This document shows positions 21,416 to 29,647 of a stretch of 64,000 nucleotides of DNA, one piece after another; positions within the stretch are counted from its first letter, which is position 1; every line of letters begins with the position of its first letter. A model generated the notes under the pieces. It ran no database searches, was not told where the DNA came from, and was given only the letters and a program-made list of their open reading frames with translations. The position numbers were made by a program, and so were the translations under genes. The DNA is from Streptomyces sp. DH5 (GTDB taxonomy: Bacteria; Actinomycetota; Actinomycetes; Streptomycetales; Streptomycetaceae): NCBI RefSeq assembly GCF_020873915.1, contig NZ_JAHWGP010000008.1, forward strand, positions 124,001-188,000, given 5' to 3'.

Positions 21416-22983
21416 CCAGCGCCCTCCGGCCGGAGACCGCGACCGAGGGGACCGAGCGCCCGGGCCGGTGGCTCGCCCTGTCCGTGCTGGTGCTCGCCGT
21501 GCTGCTGGTGGCCGTCGACGCGACCGTCCTCGGCCTGGCCACCCCCTACATCAGCGAGGACCTCGCCCCCACCGGCAGTCAGCTGCTGTGGATCGGTGAC
21601 GTCTACTCGTTCGTCATCGCGGGTCTGCTCGTCTCGATGGGCAGCCTCGGCGACCGTATCGGCCGCAAGCGGATCCTCCTCTACGGCGCCACCGCGTTCG
21701 GCGCGATATCCGTGCTCAACGCCTATGCCCACACGCCCGAGTTGATGATCGCCGCCCGGGCCCTGCTCGGCGTCGCCGGCGCCACCCTGATGCCGGCCAC
21801 CCTCGCCCTGATCCGCAACCTCTTCCACGACCCCCGCGAACGCAGCCTCGCCATCGGCATCTGGGGCGCGACCGCCTCCGCGGGCACCGCCGTCGGGCCG
21901 GTCCTCGGCGGCTTCCTGCTCGAACACTTCTGGTGGGGCTCGGTCTTCCTGATCAACCTGCCCGTGATGGCCGTGCTCGTGGCCGTCGGCGTGAGGCTGC
22001 TCCCCGAGTCGCGCACCGCGCACCCGGGCCCGTGGGACATGACCAGCGTGGTCCTGTCGCTCGTCGGCATGATCGGTGTCGTCTACGCGGTGAAGGAGAC
22101 CGCCAGCCACGGTTTCACCTGGCCCGCGTCGGCCGCCGGACTGCTGGGCGCGGCCGCCCTGTACGGCTTCGTCCGCAGGCAACTCACGCTGCCCGCACCG
22201 TTGCTGGACATGCGGCTGTTCCGGCACCGCGGCTTCAGCGGTGCCGTGCTGGCCGACCTGCTGGCGATCTTCGGCCTGGCCGGGCTGGTGTTCTTCCTGT
22301 CGCAGTACCTGCAACTGGTCCAGGGCCGACGTCCGTTCGAGGCCGGCCTCGCCGAACTCCCCGCCGCGATCGGAGCGGTCGTGGCCGGACTGGTCGCCGG
22401 CCGGGCCGCACGACGCTTCTCGGTGCGCTCCGTCGTCGCCGGGGGCCTCGCCGCCATCGGTCTGTCCCTGGCCGCCCTCACGGTGATCGGCCAGTCCACC
22501 GGGTACCCGCTGCTCGGGGCGGCGCTGCTGGTCGTGGGGCTGGGAGCCGGCTTCTCCTTCACGGTGACCGCCGACGTGATCCTCTCCAGCGTGCCCAAGG
22601 AGCAGGCGGGCGCCGCCTCCGCCGTCTCCGAGACGGCGTACGAACTCGGCGCGGCCCTCGGCATCGCCGTGCTCGGCTCCGTCGTGACCGGCGTCTACCG
22701 CGACTTCACGGCCCCGGCCGGCACCCCGCCCGAGGCCCACGAGTCCCTGGGCGGCGCGGCGGAAGCCGCCTCCCACCTGCCCCCGTCCATGGCAGACCCC
22801 CTGCTGGAGGCGGCCCGCCAGTCCTTCGTCGACGGCCTCACCCTGGCAGCGGGTACCGGAGCGACGGTCCTCCTGACAGCGTCAGTGGCCGCATGGTTCA
22901 TGCTCCGCGACCAACGCCTCGCCACGAGCACGGACCTGGAACCAAGGGACTCGAGAGGGACGAGGGCAACTCCGCAACCCTGA
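21412..22983 (+). CDS. DHA2-type MFS drug exporter
   Basis: A 523-residue protein with about 14 membrane segments. Motifs include VAVDATVLGLATPYI in helix 1, GSLGDRIGRKRILL (motif A) and GATASAGTAVGPVLGG (motif C of drug exporters). It should expel a drug or metabolite by proton antiport. The ATG overlaps the TetR stop, giving a two-gene regulated efflux unit. Confidence 0.92.
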   Translation: MTSALRPETATEGTERPGRWLALSVLVLAVLLVAVDATVLGLATPYISEDLAPTGSQLLWIGDVYSFVIAGLLVSMGSLGDRIGRKRILLYGATAFGAISVLNAYAHTPELMIAARALLGVAGATLMPATLALIRNLFHDPRERSLAIGIWGATASAGTAVGPVLGGFLLEHFWWGSVFLINLPVMAVLVAVGVRLLPESRTAHPGPWDMTSVVLSLVGMIGVVYAVKETASHGFTWPASAAGLLGAAALYGFVRRQLTLPAPLLDMRLFRHRGFSGAVLADLLAIFGLAGLVFFLSQYLQLVQGRRPFEAGLAELPAAIGAVVAGLVAGRAARRFSVRSVVAGGLAAIGLSLAALTVIGQSTGYPLLGAALLVVGLGAGFSFTVTADVILSSVPKEQAGAASAVSETAYELGAALGIAVLGSVVTGVYRDFTAPAGTPPEAHESLGGAAEAASHLPPSMADPLLEAARQSFVDGLTLAAGTGATVLLTASVAAWFMLRDQRLATSTDLEPRDSRGTRATPQP

Positions 22984-23003
22984 AAGCCGGGGCCTGAACA
23001 CCC

Positions 23004-23234
23004 GCCCGGAAAGGGGCGCGGGGAACTGCGCGACCTGCCACAACGGTCCCGCACCCGAAAGGCGACCCCGACCCGCCCTCGCCCGGAAAGGGGCGCGGGG
23101 AACTGCGCGACCTGCCACAACGGTCCCGCACCCGAAAGGCGACCCCGACCCGCCCTCGCCCGGAAAGGGGCGCGGGGAACTGCGCGACCAGCCACAACGG
23201 TCCCGCACCCGAAAGGCGACCCCGACCCGCCCCC
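23004..23234. repeat. Tandem array of three 77-bp repeats
   Basis: Copies begin at 23004, 23081 and 23158, each opening GCCCGGAAAGGGGCGCGGGG and ending in CGACCCCGACCCGCCC. They are almost identical: one CTG/CAG change in copy 3 and one late base change. The array fills the space between convergent MFS and acyltransferase genes. Each unit contains the widespread motif also seen after argH, so an expanded terminator-type element is likely. Confidence 0.93.
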
Positions 23235-23247
23235 GCCCAGCGCAGCG

Positions 23248-23982
23248 CTACGCGGCTTTCGCCTTGCTCGCGTACATGTCCACGTACTCCTGACCCGACA
23301 GCCGCATCACCTCGGCCATCACCGAGTCGGTGACCGCGCGCAGCACATAACGGTCCCGGTCCATGCCCTCGTAGCGGGAGAACTCCATCGCCTCACCGAA
23401 GCGGACCGTGACCTTGCCCGGGCGGGGCAGACCCGCCCCGCCCGGCTGGAGCTTGTCGGTACCGATCATCGCGAACGGCACCACCGGCGCGCCGGTCATC
23501 AGGGTGAGCCGGGCGATGCCGGTACGTCCCCGGTACAGCCGGCCGTCGGGGGAGCGGGTGCCCTCCGGGTAGATGCCGAATACGCTGCCCTCCTCCAGCA
23601 CCCGGCGCCCGGTCATCAGCGCAGCGACCCCGCCCCGGCCGCCGTCGCGGTCGACCGGGATCATGCCGACGCCCGTGAAGAACCAGGCCATCAGCCGGCC
23701 CTTGAACCCCTTGCCGGTCACGTACTCGTCCTTGCCGATGAAGAAGACCTGACGGTCGCAGACGATCGGCAGCACGATCGAGTCGATGAAGGTCAGGTGG
23801 TTGCCGGCCAGGATCACCGGACCGTCGCCCGGGATGTTCTCCGCGCCCTCCACCTGTGGGCGGAACATCAGGCGCATGATCGGACCGAGCACTGCCTTGA
23901 TGAGCGCGAAGCGGGACAACGGGCCCTCCGGTGGGAAGCGGACGTGGGTGAATGCCGTATGAGTCTGTGCAGGTGAGGACAT
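23248..23982 (-). CDS. 1-acyl-sn-glycerol-3-phosphate acyltransferase family (PlsC) protein
   Basis: A 244-residue acyltransferase. The catalytic NHLTFID (the NHx4D motif), IPVDRDGG, IYPEGTRSPDG and APVVPFAMIG are in the right order. It acylates lysophosphatidic acid or a similar acceptor at the membrane. It is divergent from glpQ1, with PHO-box-like repeats starting 42 nt upstream of its start, so phosphate control is possible here too. Confidence 0.9.
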   Translation of the reverse strand: MSSPAQTHTAFTHVRFPPEGPLSRFALIKAVLGPIMRLMFRPQVEGAENIPGDGPVILAGNHLTFIDSIVLPIVCDRQVFFIGKDEYVTGKGFKGRLMAWFFTGVGMIPVDRDGGRGGVAALMTGRRVLEEGSVFGIYPEGTRSPDGRLYRGRTGIARLTLMTGAPVVPFAMIGTDKLQPGGAGLPRPGKVTVRFGEAMEFSRYEGMDRDRYVLRAVTDSVMAEVMRLSGQEYVDMYASKAKAA

Positions 23983-24023
23983 TACTCGCGGCCCAGGGGG
24001 TTGTGCACACCGGGCTCATGTGT

Positions 24024-24067
24024 GTTCACCCGGGTCTTACTCACTCTTGACCCGGGTTCACCTGCGG
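24024..24067. promoter_or_regulatory. PHO-box cluster between plsC-like gene and glpQ1
   Basis: Units GTTCACCCGGG (24024-24034) and CTTGACCCGGG (24046-24056) are spaced exactly 22 bp apart, with a weaker unit between them and GTTCACCTGCG at 24056-24066. Streptomyces PhoP binds direct 11-bp repeats of GTTCACC type, and S. coelicolor glpQ1 is a known PhoP target. The rest of 24068-24333 shows no gene. Confidence 0.75.
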
Positions 24068-24333
24068 TGGCCCGCCGTGCCCGGCGCGAGACACGTCCGT
24101 CACGCTGTGACGGACGCCGCTCGGCCCGCACACGGTCGCGGGTGCCCCCGATCGCCGGACCCAATCGGACGAGCCGTCACATCTCCGCCGGAACACGGCA
24201 GGCGTACGTCATCCGTATGAGGCGCCTTCGACACTCAACCTCACCCGTGTGTTCGGCCCTGGGTCTCCCGTCCGTCATCCACGCGCACCTACGATCGGCC
24301 CGCAGCGGACGAGCCGACACCAGGAGGACGCGC

Positions 24334-25503
24334 ATGGCAACGCGGGAGTCGAACGAACAGGCGGGCGGAACCGGGCGGCGGGCCCTCCTCGGCGCGGCGG
24401 TGCTCGGAGCCTCGGGGTCGGTCCTGGCGGCGGGCGGCACCGCGAGAGCCGCCGACGCCCGGCGCGGCGGCGGCCGAGGGCTGAAGAGCCTGCCCGTGCC
24501 GACGATCATCGGCCACCGCGGCGCCAGCGGCTACCGTCCCGAGCACACGCTCGGTGCCTACCAGCTCGCCCTCGACATGGGCGCGGACATCGTCGAGGCG
24601 GGCGACCTCGTCCCCACCAGGGACGGACACCTCGTCTGCCGGCACGAACCGGAGATCGGCGGCACCACCGACGTCGCCGACCACCCCGAGTTCGCCGGCC
24701 GCCGTACCACCAAGACACTGGACGGCGTCCCCGTCACCGGCTGGTTCACCGAGGACTTCACGCTCGCCGAACTGAAGCGGCTGCGCGCCGTCGAACGCAT
24801 CCCCGCCAACCGCCCGCACAACACCCTCTACGACGGCCGCTGGGAGATCCCGACCTTCGAGGAGGTGCTGCGCTGGCAGGACGAGCAGACCCGCAAGCGC
24901 GGCAAGCAGGTCTGGATCTACCCCGAAACCAAGCACCCCACCTACTTCCGGGGGCTCGGCCTGGGTCTGGAGGAGCGCGTCGCGAAGATCCTGCGCCGGC
25001 ACGGCAAGCACCGCAGGAACTCGCCCGTCATCCTGCAGTCGTTCGAGCCGACCGGCGTCCAGCGGCTCAGCAGGCTCGTGGACAACCCGCTCGTGGTCCT
25101 GCTGTCCGGTGCGAACAGCCGGCCCTGGGACTTCGTCGAGTCCGGCGACCCGCGCACCGTCGCCGACCTGATCACCCCCGAGGGCCTCGGGGAGATCGCC
25201 TCCTACGCCCAGGGCATCGGCCCCACCCTCGACCTGGTGATCCCGCGCGACGCGAACGGCAGGCTCACCCGGCCGACGACCCTGGTCCGCGACGCCCACC
25301 GGGCCGGACTGATCCTGCACCCCTACACCCTGCGCAACGAGAACCCCTTCCTGCCGGCGGACTACCGCAGGGGCACCGACCCCGACGCCTACGGCGACGT
25401 GTTCGGCGCCTACCGCGCCTACTTCGCCACCGGGATCGACGGCGTCTTCACCGACCACCCGGACACCGGGCTGCTGGCGCGCGAGGACTTCGCCGACAAC
25501 TGA
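24334..25503 (+). CDS. glpQ1: Tat-exported glycerophosphodiester phosphodiesterase
   Basis: A 389-residue GDPD. The N-terminal Tat-like leader reads GRRALLGAAVLGASGS. The barrel begins IIGHRGASGYRPEHTLGAY (catalytic His and Glu) and continues DIVEAGDLVPTRDGHLVCRHEPEI, with the ion-site and second-His residues. PETKHPTYF and GIDGVFTDHPDTG complete the family pattern. It releases glycerol-3-phosphate from teichoic acid or phospholipid head groups outside the cell, a phosphate-starvation function that fits the PHO boxes upstream. Confidence 0.92.
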   Translation: MATRESNEQAGGTGRRALLGAAVLGASGSVLAAGGTARAADARRGGGRGLKSLPVPTIIGHRGASGYRPEHTLGAYQLALDMGADIVEAGDLVPTRDGHLVCRHEPEIGGTTDVADHPEFAGRRTTKTLDGVPVTGWFTEDFTLAELKRLRAVERIPANRPHNTLYDGRWEIPTFEEVLRWQDEQTRKRGKQVWIYPETKHPTYFRGLGLGLEERVAKILRRHGKHRRNSPVILQSFEPTGVQRLSRLVDNPLVVLLSGANSRPWDFVESGDPRTVADLITPEGLGEIASYAQGIGPTLDLVIPRDANGRLTRPTTLVRDAHRAGLILHPYTLRNENPFLPADYRRGTDPDAYGDVFGAYRAYFATGIDGVFTDHPDTGLLAREDFADN

Positions 25504-25508
25504 CCCGC

Positions 25509-25527
25509 ACCGCCCGAAGGGGGCGGT
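25509..25527 (+). terminator. Terminator after glpQ1
   Basis: ACCGCCC (25509-25515) and GGGCGGT (25521-25527) pair around a 5-nt loop immediately beyond the stop codon, followed by TTCC. Confidence 0.65.
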
Positions 25528-25592
25528 TCCGTGCCGCTCCGGGCAACCGCGTCCGGGGCGGCCGAGTCGTTGCCCGTACGACACACGAGCCG

Positions 25593-26100
25593 GTGGCACC
25601 GTACGAGCCGGTCCTCTCCCTCCGCCCGCTGCCCGGCGCGGAGGCGTCCGCCGAGGCGTTCGGGTGCGGCGCCGGGGCGGGCGACCCGGAACAGGCGGTC
25701 CGGCCGCACCTGCTGGAACGCCTCGGCTCCGGCGGCCCGCCGCCCGACCCGGCGCTCCGGCTGCGCAGGGCCGTCCGCGCGGAGGCCCGCCGCGCCCGCC
25801 GCGCCGTCCGCAGGGAAACGCCCGGTCCGGCGAGGTCGCCGACGCGGGCCGCCGTGATCCCGAAGGTCTCGTGCCGGCGGTCGCCCACCGCCGGGTCCTG
25901 CGGGACGCGGTGGGCGGACTGCCCGGCGCTGCCCCGGCCTGCCGGAGGCCCTGTTGTCCGCGCACGACCCGACCTACCGGGAAATCGCAGGGGAGTTGGG
26001 TATCTCACAGGGCAGCCTCGGCCCGGAACGTTCCAGATGCCTGGGATGTCTGCGGTGTTTGCTCGCGCCGGAGGTTGCGGCGCGCTGTGGACGGGGATAG
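25593..26100 (+). pseudogene. Frameshifted sigma-70-family regulator gene
   Basis: Three consecutive frames read as one protein. Frame 1 runs VAPYEPVLSLRPLPG to RRAVRRET. After about 25830, frame 2 runs SGEVADAGRRDPEG to RVLRDAVGGLPG. After about 25925, frame 3 runs RCPGLPEALLSAHDPTYREI, then AGELGISQGSLGPERSRCL, to a TAG at 26098. The last part is a sigma region 4 helix-turn-helix. The span is 508 nt, so two single-base losses restore exactly 170 codons. GTG 25593 is the likely original start. Sequencing error is the alternative. Confidence 0.8.
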
Positions 26101-26145
26101 GAGTGGGGGACGACAGGTGATCAGGTGAGCGGGAGGCATGCGCAC

Positions 26146-26643
26146 ATGGGCATGAGCGTGACCATCTCTGCGGCGGCCGGGCAGGACGCGGAGCAGATCT
26201 TCAGGTTGCAGTACCTGTGCTTCCAGAGCGAAGCGGCCCTCTACGGCAACTACCGCATCGACCCCCTGGTCCAGACCCTCGACTCGGTGCGCGAGGAAGT
26301 CACGGCCGACTGCGTCGTCGTCGCCCGCCTCGGCGACGAGATCGTCGGCTCGGTGCACGGAAGGATCACCGACGACGGCGCCGCAGCGATCGGCAAGCTC
26401 TGCGTCCACCCCCGCCTCCAGGGGCACGGCATCGGCGCCCGTCTGCTGAGGGCGGCGGAGTCCGCACTCGCCGGCGAGCGCGGCGCCCGGACGTTCCGGC
26501 TGCACGCCGGACACCGCAGCGAGAGCAACCTGCGGCTCTACAGCAAGGTCGGCTACCAGCGGGTCGGCACGTCCGAGGGCAGGGACGGCGTACCGATGAT
26601 CGTGCTGGAGAAGGACGCGGAGGCGTTCGCCGCCACCGCCTGA
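26146..26643 (+). CDS. GNAT-family N-acetyltransferase
   Basis: A 165-residue GNAT. VVVARLGDEIVGSVHGRI, IGKLCVHPRLQGHGIGARLL (acetyl-CoA loop, around residue 90) and SNLRLYSKVGYQRVG are diagnostic. The ATG at 26146 is chosen because GGGAGG lies 9 nt upstream; starts at 26125 and 26152 are possible. The substrate is unknown. Confidence 0.88.
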   Translation: MGMSVTISAAAGQDAEQIFRLQYLCFQSEAALYGNYRIDPLVQTLDSVREEVTADCVVVARLGDEIVGSVHGRITDDGAAAIGKLCVHPRLQGHGIGARLLRAAESALAGERGARTFRLHAGHRSESNLRLYSKVGYQRVGTSEGRDGVPMIVLEKDAEAFAATA

Positions 26644-27084
26644 TCAGGCCCCGGTCCGCCGGGGCCGGGCGGTGCGCAGCCAGTACACGGCGGTCAGGGG
26701 CAGCAGCACCGGAATGAACAGGTATCCCATCCCGTAGTCCGACCACACGGTCGCATCCGGGAAGGCGGACGGCTTCACCAGCGTCCAGGTGCCGACGGTC
26801 AGTACGCCCACCAGCTCGGCGGCGCAGCACACCAGCGCCGCCCTGCGGGCCGTCTCCCCGCCCCGCACCAGGGTGTACGTGATGAAGCCGTAGACGATCC
26901 CGGCCAGCGCCGACAGGGTGTAGGCGAGGGGCGCCCGGTCGAACTCGGTGGCGATCTGGTAGGCCGAACGCGACACGGCGCCGACGACCATCACCCCGTA
27001 CAGCCAGACCAGCAGCAGCCCGGGCCCGCCGATCAGCCGCGTCCGGTGCGGTTCCTGCCGCGTCCTCTCCCGCGTCGCGTTCAT
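26644..27084 (-). CDS. Four-helix membrane protein, unknown function
   Basis: A 146-residue protein with four predicted membrane segments (LLLVWLYGVMVVGAV, LAYTLSALAGIVYGFITYTL, AALVCCAAELVGVLTVGTW, YLFIPVLLPLTAVYWL) and an Arg-rich, Thr-rich N-terminal tail. No known family motif is seen. It follows another small membrane protein by 1 nt, so the two are probably one operon and may form a complex. Confidence 0.8.
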   Translation of the reverse strand: MNATRERTRQEPHRTRLIGGPGLLLVWLYGVMVVGAVSRSAYQIATEFDRAPLAYTLSALAGIVYGFITYTLVRGGETARRAALVCCAAELVGVLTVGTWTLVKPSAFPDATVWSDYGMGYLFIPVLLPLTAVYWLRTARPRRTGA

Positions 27085-27085
27085 G

Positions 27086-27445
27086 TCAGCCCCTCCAGAT
27101 GTCAAAGAGCCGCACCTCGAGCACGGCCAGCACGACACCGCTCGCGGCGACCGTCAGCGACCCCCAGCGCGAGCGCTCGCCCAGCGACAGGAAACCGGCC
27201 GCCGGGACGCACGCGAACGAACCGAGCAGGTACGCCACGAAGATCGTCGTGCCCTGCCCCGGCTCCCGGCCCCCGGCCAGCAGCACGATCCCGACGACGA
27301 GCTGCACCAGGGCCAGCAGCGTGACCACGGCCATCCCGATGAAGTGCCAGTCCTTCGTCGGCTGATCACGGTAGGCGGCCCACCCGCACCAGGCGGCGAG
27401 CAGCAGGGCGGCGGCAGCGGTCGCCACCGTCAGGACGTCAAGCAT
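27086..27445 (-). CDS. Small integral membrane protein, unknown function
   Basis: A 119-residue protein with about four hydrophobic segments (VLTVATAAAALLLAAWCGW, FIGMAVVTLLALVQLVVGIVL, FVAYLLGSFACVPAAGFL, LTVAASGVVLAVLEV). It is the first gene of a two-gene leftward unit with the membrane protein at 26644. Function cannot be assigned. Confidence 0.8.
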   Translation of the reverse strand: MLDVLTVATAAAALLLAAWCGWAAYRDQPTKDWHFIGMAVVTLLALVQLVVGIVLLAGGREPGQGTTIFVAYLLGSFACVPAAGFLSLGERSRWGSLTVAASGVVLAVLEVRLFDIWRG

Positions 27446-27560
27446 GGCAGCGACTTTATTACGCCCGGGAGCCCCGGCCGCGCCCGGCCCCGGGAGCGCC
27501 GTTCGTGCCCGGTCCCGACCTCCGCCCGGTACGGTCCGCCGGGCCCGTAAGGTCGATGGC

Positions 27561-28211
27561 ATGACCATTCATGCGCAGGCCCTGCTGTTCGACAACGACG
27601 GAACCCTCGTCTCCTCCCTGCTGTCCGTGCAGCGCTGCTGGACCCGGTGGGCCGGGGAGTACGGCGTCACCGCCGAGCAGTTCGCACGGGTCGAGCTGCA
27701 CGGCAGGCCGGCCGCCGAGATAGCCGCCGACCTGCTTCCCGCCCATGTCGTCCCGGAGGCCGTCGCACGGATCGAGGACCTGGAGGTGGAGGACGTGCCC
27801 AACGGCGGTGTGCACCTGCTCCCCGGCACGCGGGAATTCCTCGGCGCGCTGCCCGCCGAGCGCTGGGCCGTGGTCACCTCCGCCACCCGGCGTCTGGCCG
27901 GGGCCCGGCTCGACGCCGTCGGCATCCTGCCCAAGACCCTGATCGCCGCCGACGACATCACCCGCGGCAAGCCCGACCCCGAGCCCTACCTCCTCGCCGC
28001 CCGCACCCTCGGCGTCGACCCCGCCCACTGCGTCGTCTTCGAGGACGCCCCGGCCGGGCTCCAGGCGGGCCGCGCCGCGGGCATGACCACCGTGGCCTTG
28101 GCCACAACTCACCAGGCCCACGAGCTGACCGCCGACCTCGTCGTCGATGACCTCTCGGCCTTGTCCGCGCTGGTCACCGACGGGGGAGTGGAGATCGCCG
28201 TACGCCCCTGA
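27561..28211 (+). CDS. HAD-superfamily hydrolase (phosphatase/phosphoglucomutase-like)
   Basis: A 216-residue HAD protein. Motif I LLFDNDGTLVSS (nucleophile and acid Asp), motif II VVTSATRRL, motif III RGKPDPEPYLLAA and motif IV VVFEDAPAGLQAG are all present. The cap domain (about 18-85) is of the beta-phosphoglucomutase/sugar-phosphatase type. It is predicted to dephosphorylate a sugar or polyol phosphate in the cytoplasm. Confidence 0.9.
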   Translation: MTIHAQALLFDNDGTLVSSLLSVQRCWTRWAGEYGVTAEQFARVELHGRPAAEIAADLLPAHVVPEAVARIEDLEVEDVPNGGVHLLPGTREFLGALPAERWAVVTSATRRLAGARLDAVGILPKTLIAADDITRGKPDPEPYLLAARTLGVDPAHCVVFEDAPAGLQAGRAAGMTTVALATTHQAHELTADLVVDDLSALSALVTDGGVEIAVRP

Positions 28212-28234
28212 CGTGCGCGCACGGCTGTCCACGG

Positions 28235-28294
28235 CTGTCCACTATACGGACAGTCGTGTCCGGTGAGGAGCGAACCTCTGCTTTACTGGGCCGC
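28235..28294 (+). promoter_or_regulatory. Promoter region of the met leader, with inverted repeat
   Basis: CTGTCC and GGACAG (28235-28253) flank ACTATAC, and an ACGGCTGTCC unit is duplicated just upstream. TTTACT at 28282-28287 could be the -10 box for a transcript starting at the leader-peptide ATG (28295). The palindrome is a candidate operator; no regulator is assigned. Confidence 0.5.
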
Positions 28295-28387
28295 ATGACC
28301 ACGACGAGCGACCGCATCCCTGCGACCGAGGCGACCACCACGCCCGGTGCTCGTTGTATGTGTCCGTGCCGAATGCGCGCCTTCTAG
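28295..28387 (+). CDS. Cys/Met-rich leader peptide before metNIQ
   Basis: A 30-residue frame begins at an apparently leaderless ATG, with an uncharged Thr/Ala-rich first half and the end GARCMCPCRMRAF followed by TAG. Three Cys and two Met codons fall within eleven codons. Polycysteine leaderless ORFs act as cysteine-responsive attenuators in mycobacteria. By analogy, ribosome stalling here would sense cysteine or methionine supply and control metNIQ, 222 nt downstream. Confidence 0.65.
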   Translation: MTTTSDRIPATEATTTPGARCMCPCRMRAF

Positions 28388-28609
28388 AGGGCCCCCGCAC
28401 CACCTGAGCCTCGCGCCCCGAAGCGAGAGCCGGCCCATGTCCGCGACCGTGCCCCGCACCCGCGGCTGAGCCACGCCCCCGCGCGCACGTCTTCCCGGCG
28501 GCCTCCTCCGCCGTGTCCCGTGATGTGCCGCTCCGGCTGCTTTCGACCCTGATTGCCTCGTGCCCGGTGCTCCCGAGCCGCCGCGCACTCGACAGTGACG
28601 GATACCCAC
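28388..28609 (+). promoter_or_regulatory. Putative attenuator leader of metNIQ
   Basis: These 222 nt carry no gene. A stem CTCGC/GCGAG occurs at 28410-28427, and several GC-rich segments (GTGCCCCGCACCCGCGG and CCCGGCGGCCTCCTCCGCC) could form alternative structures. I cannot fold the RNA here, so the antiterminator/terminator arrangement is inferred from the leader peptide. Confidence 0.4.
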
Positions 28610-29647
28610 GTGATCACCACCTCCGGCCTGACCAAGGTCTACCGCTCACGCGGTCGCGAGGTCACCGCCCTGGACGGCGTCGACCTGCACGTCCGCGAAG
28701 GCGAGGTCTACGGCGTCATCGGCCAGTCCGGTGCCGGCAAGTCCTCCCTCATCCGCTGCGTCAACCTCCTGGAGCGCCCCACCGCCGGCACCGTGACGGT
28801 GGCCGGCCAGGACCTCACCGCCCTCGCCGGGCGCGGCCCGCGCGCCGGCCGGGAACTGCGCCAGGCGCGCAGCCGGATCGGCATGGTCTTCCAGCACTTC
28901 AACCTGCTGTCCTCGCGCACCGTGCAGGACAACGTCGAACTGCCCCTGGAGATCTTCGGCGCGTCCGGGAAGGAACGTTCCCGCAAGGCGATGGAACTGC
29001 TCGACCTGGTCGGCCTCGCCGACAAGGCCAAGGCGTACCCCGCCCAGCTGTCCGGCGGCCAGAAGCAGCGTGTCGGCATCGCCCGCGCCCTTGCCGGCGA
29101 CCCCAAGGTGCTGCTCTCCGACGAGGCCACCAGCGCCCTCGACCCGGAGACCACCCGCTCGATCCTCCAGCTCCTGCGCGACCTCAACCGCCGGCTCGGC
29201 CTCACCGTCCTGCTCATCACGCACGAGATGGACGTCGTGAAGCAGATCTGCGACTCGGCCGCCCTCATGGAACGGGGCCGCATCGTCGAGTCCGGCACGG
29301 TCAGCGACCTCCTGGCCACCCCCGGCTCCGCACTCGCCTCCGCCCTCTTCCCCGTCGGCGGCGAGGCGTCCGGCGACGACCGCACCGTCCTCGACGTCAC
29401 CTTCCACGGGGACAGCGCGACCCAGCCGGTCATCTCCCAGCTCTCGCGCACCTACAACATCGACATATCGATCCTCGGTGCCGCGATCGACACCGTCGGC
29501 GGCCTCCAGGTCGGCCGGATGCGCATCGAACTGCCCGGCCGCTACGAGGACAACGTCGTACCGATCGGCTTCCTGCGCGAACAGGGCCTGCAGATCGACG
29601 TGCTGAACCGGGAAGAGCCCGCGCTGGTGAAGGAGGCGGCCAAGTGA
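28610..29647 (+). CDS. metN: Methionine ABC transporter ATP-binding protein
   Basis: A 345-residue ATPase. Walker A is GQSGAGKSS, the signature is LSGGQKQR, Walker B is VLLSDEATSALD and the H-loop is LLITHEMD. The last ~90 residues (TVLDVTFHGDSATQPVISQL onward) form the NIL domain, which in MetN binds methionine and inhibits transport allosterically. The GTG at 28610 (VITTSGLTKVY) is preferred; GTG 28595 would add five residues. It overlaps metI by 4 nt. Confidence 0.94.
   Translation: MITTSGLTKVYRSRGREVTALDGVDLHVREGEVYGVIGQSGAGKSSLIRCVNLLERPTAGTVTVAGQDLTALAGRGPRAGRELRQARSRIGMVFQHFNLLSSRTVQDNVELPLEIFGASGKERSRKAMELLDLVGLADKAKAYPAQLSGGQKQRVGIARALAGDPKVLLSDEATSALDPETTRSILQLLRDLNRRLGLTVLLITHEMDVVKQICDSAALMERGRIVESGTVSDLLATPGSALASALFPVGGEASGDDRTVLDVTFHGDSATQPVISQLSRTYNIDISILGAAIDTVGGLQVGRMRIELPGRYEDNVVPIGFLREQGLQIDVLNREEPALVKEAAK

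Noticed and set aside
23004-23234. CRISPR array
   Set aside because: The repeats are 77 bp, directly tandem and without unique spacers, and no cas genes are nearby.
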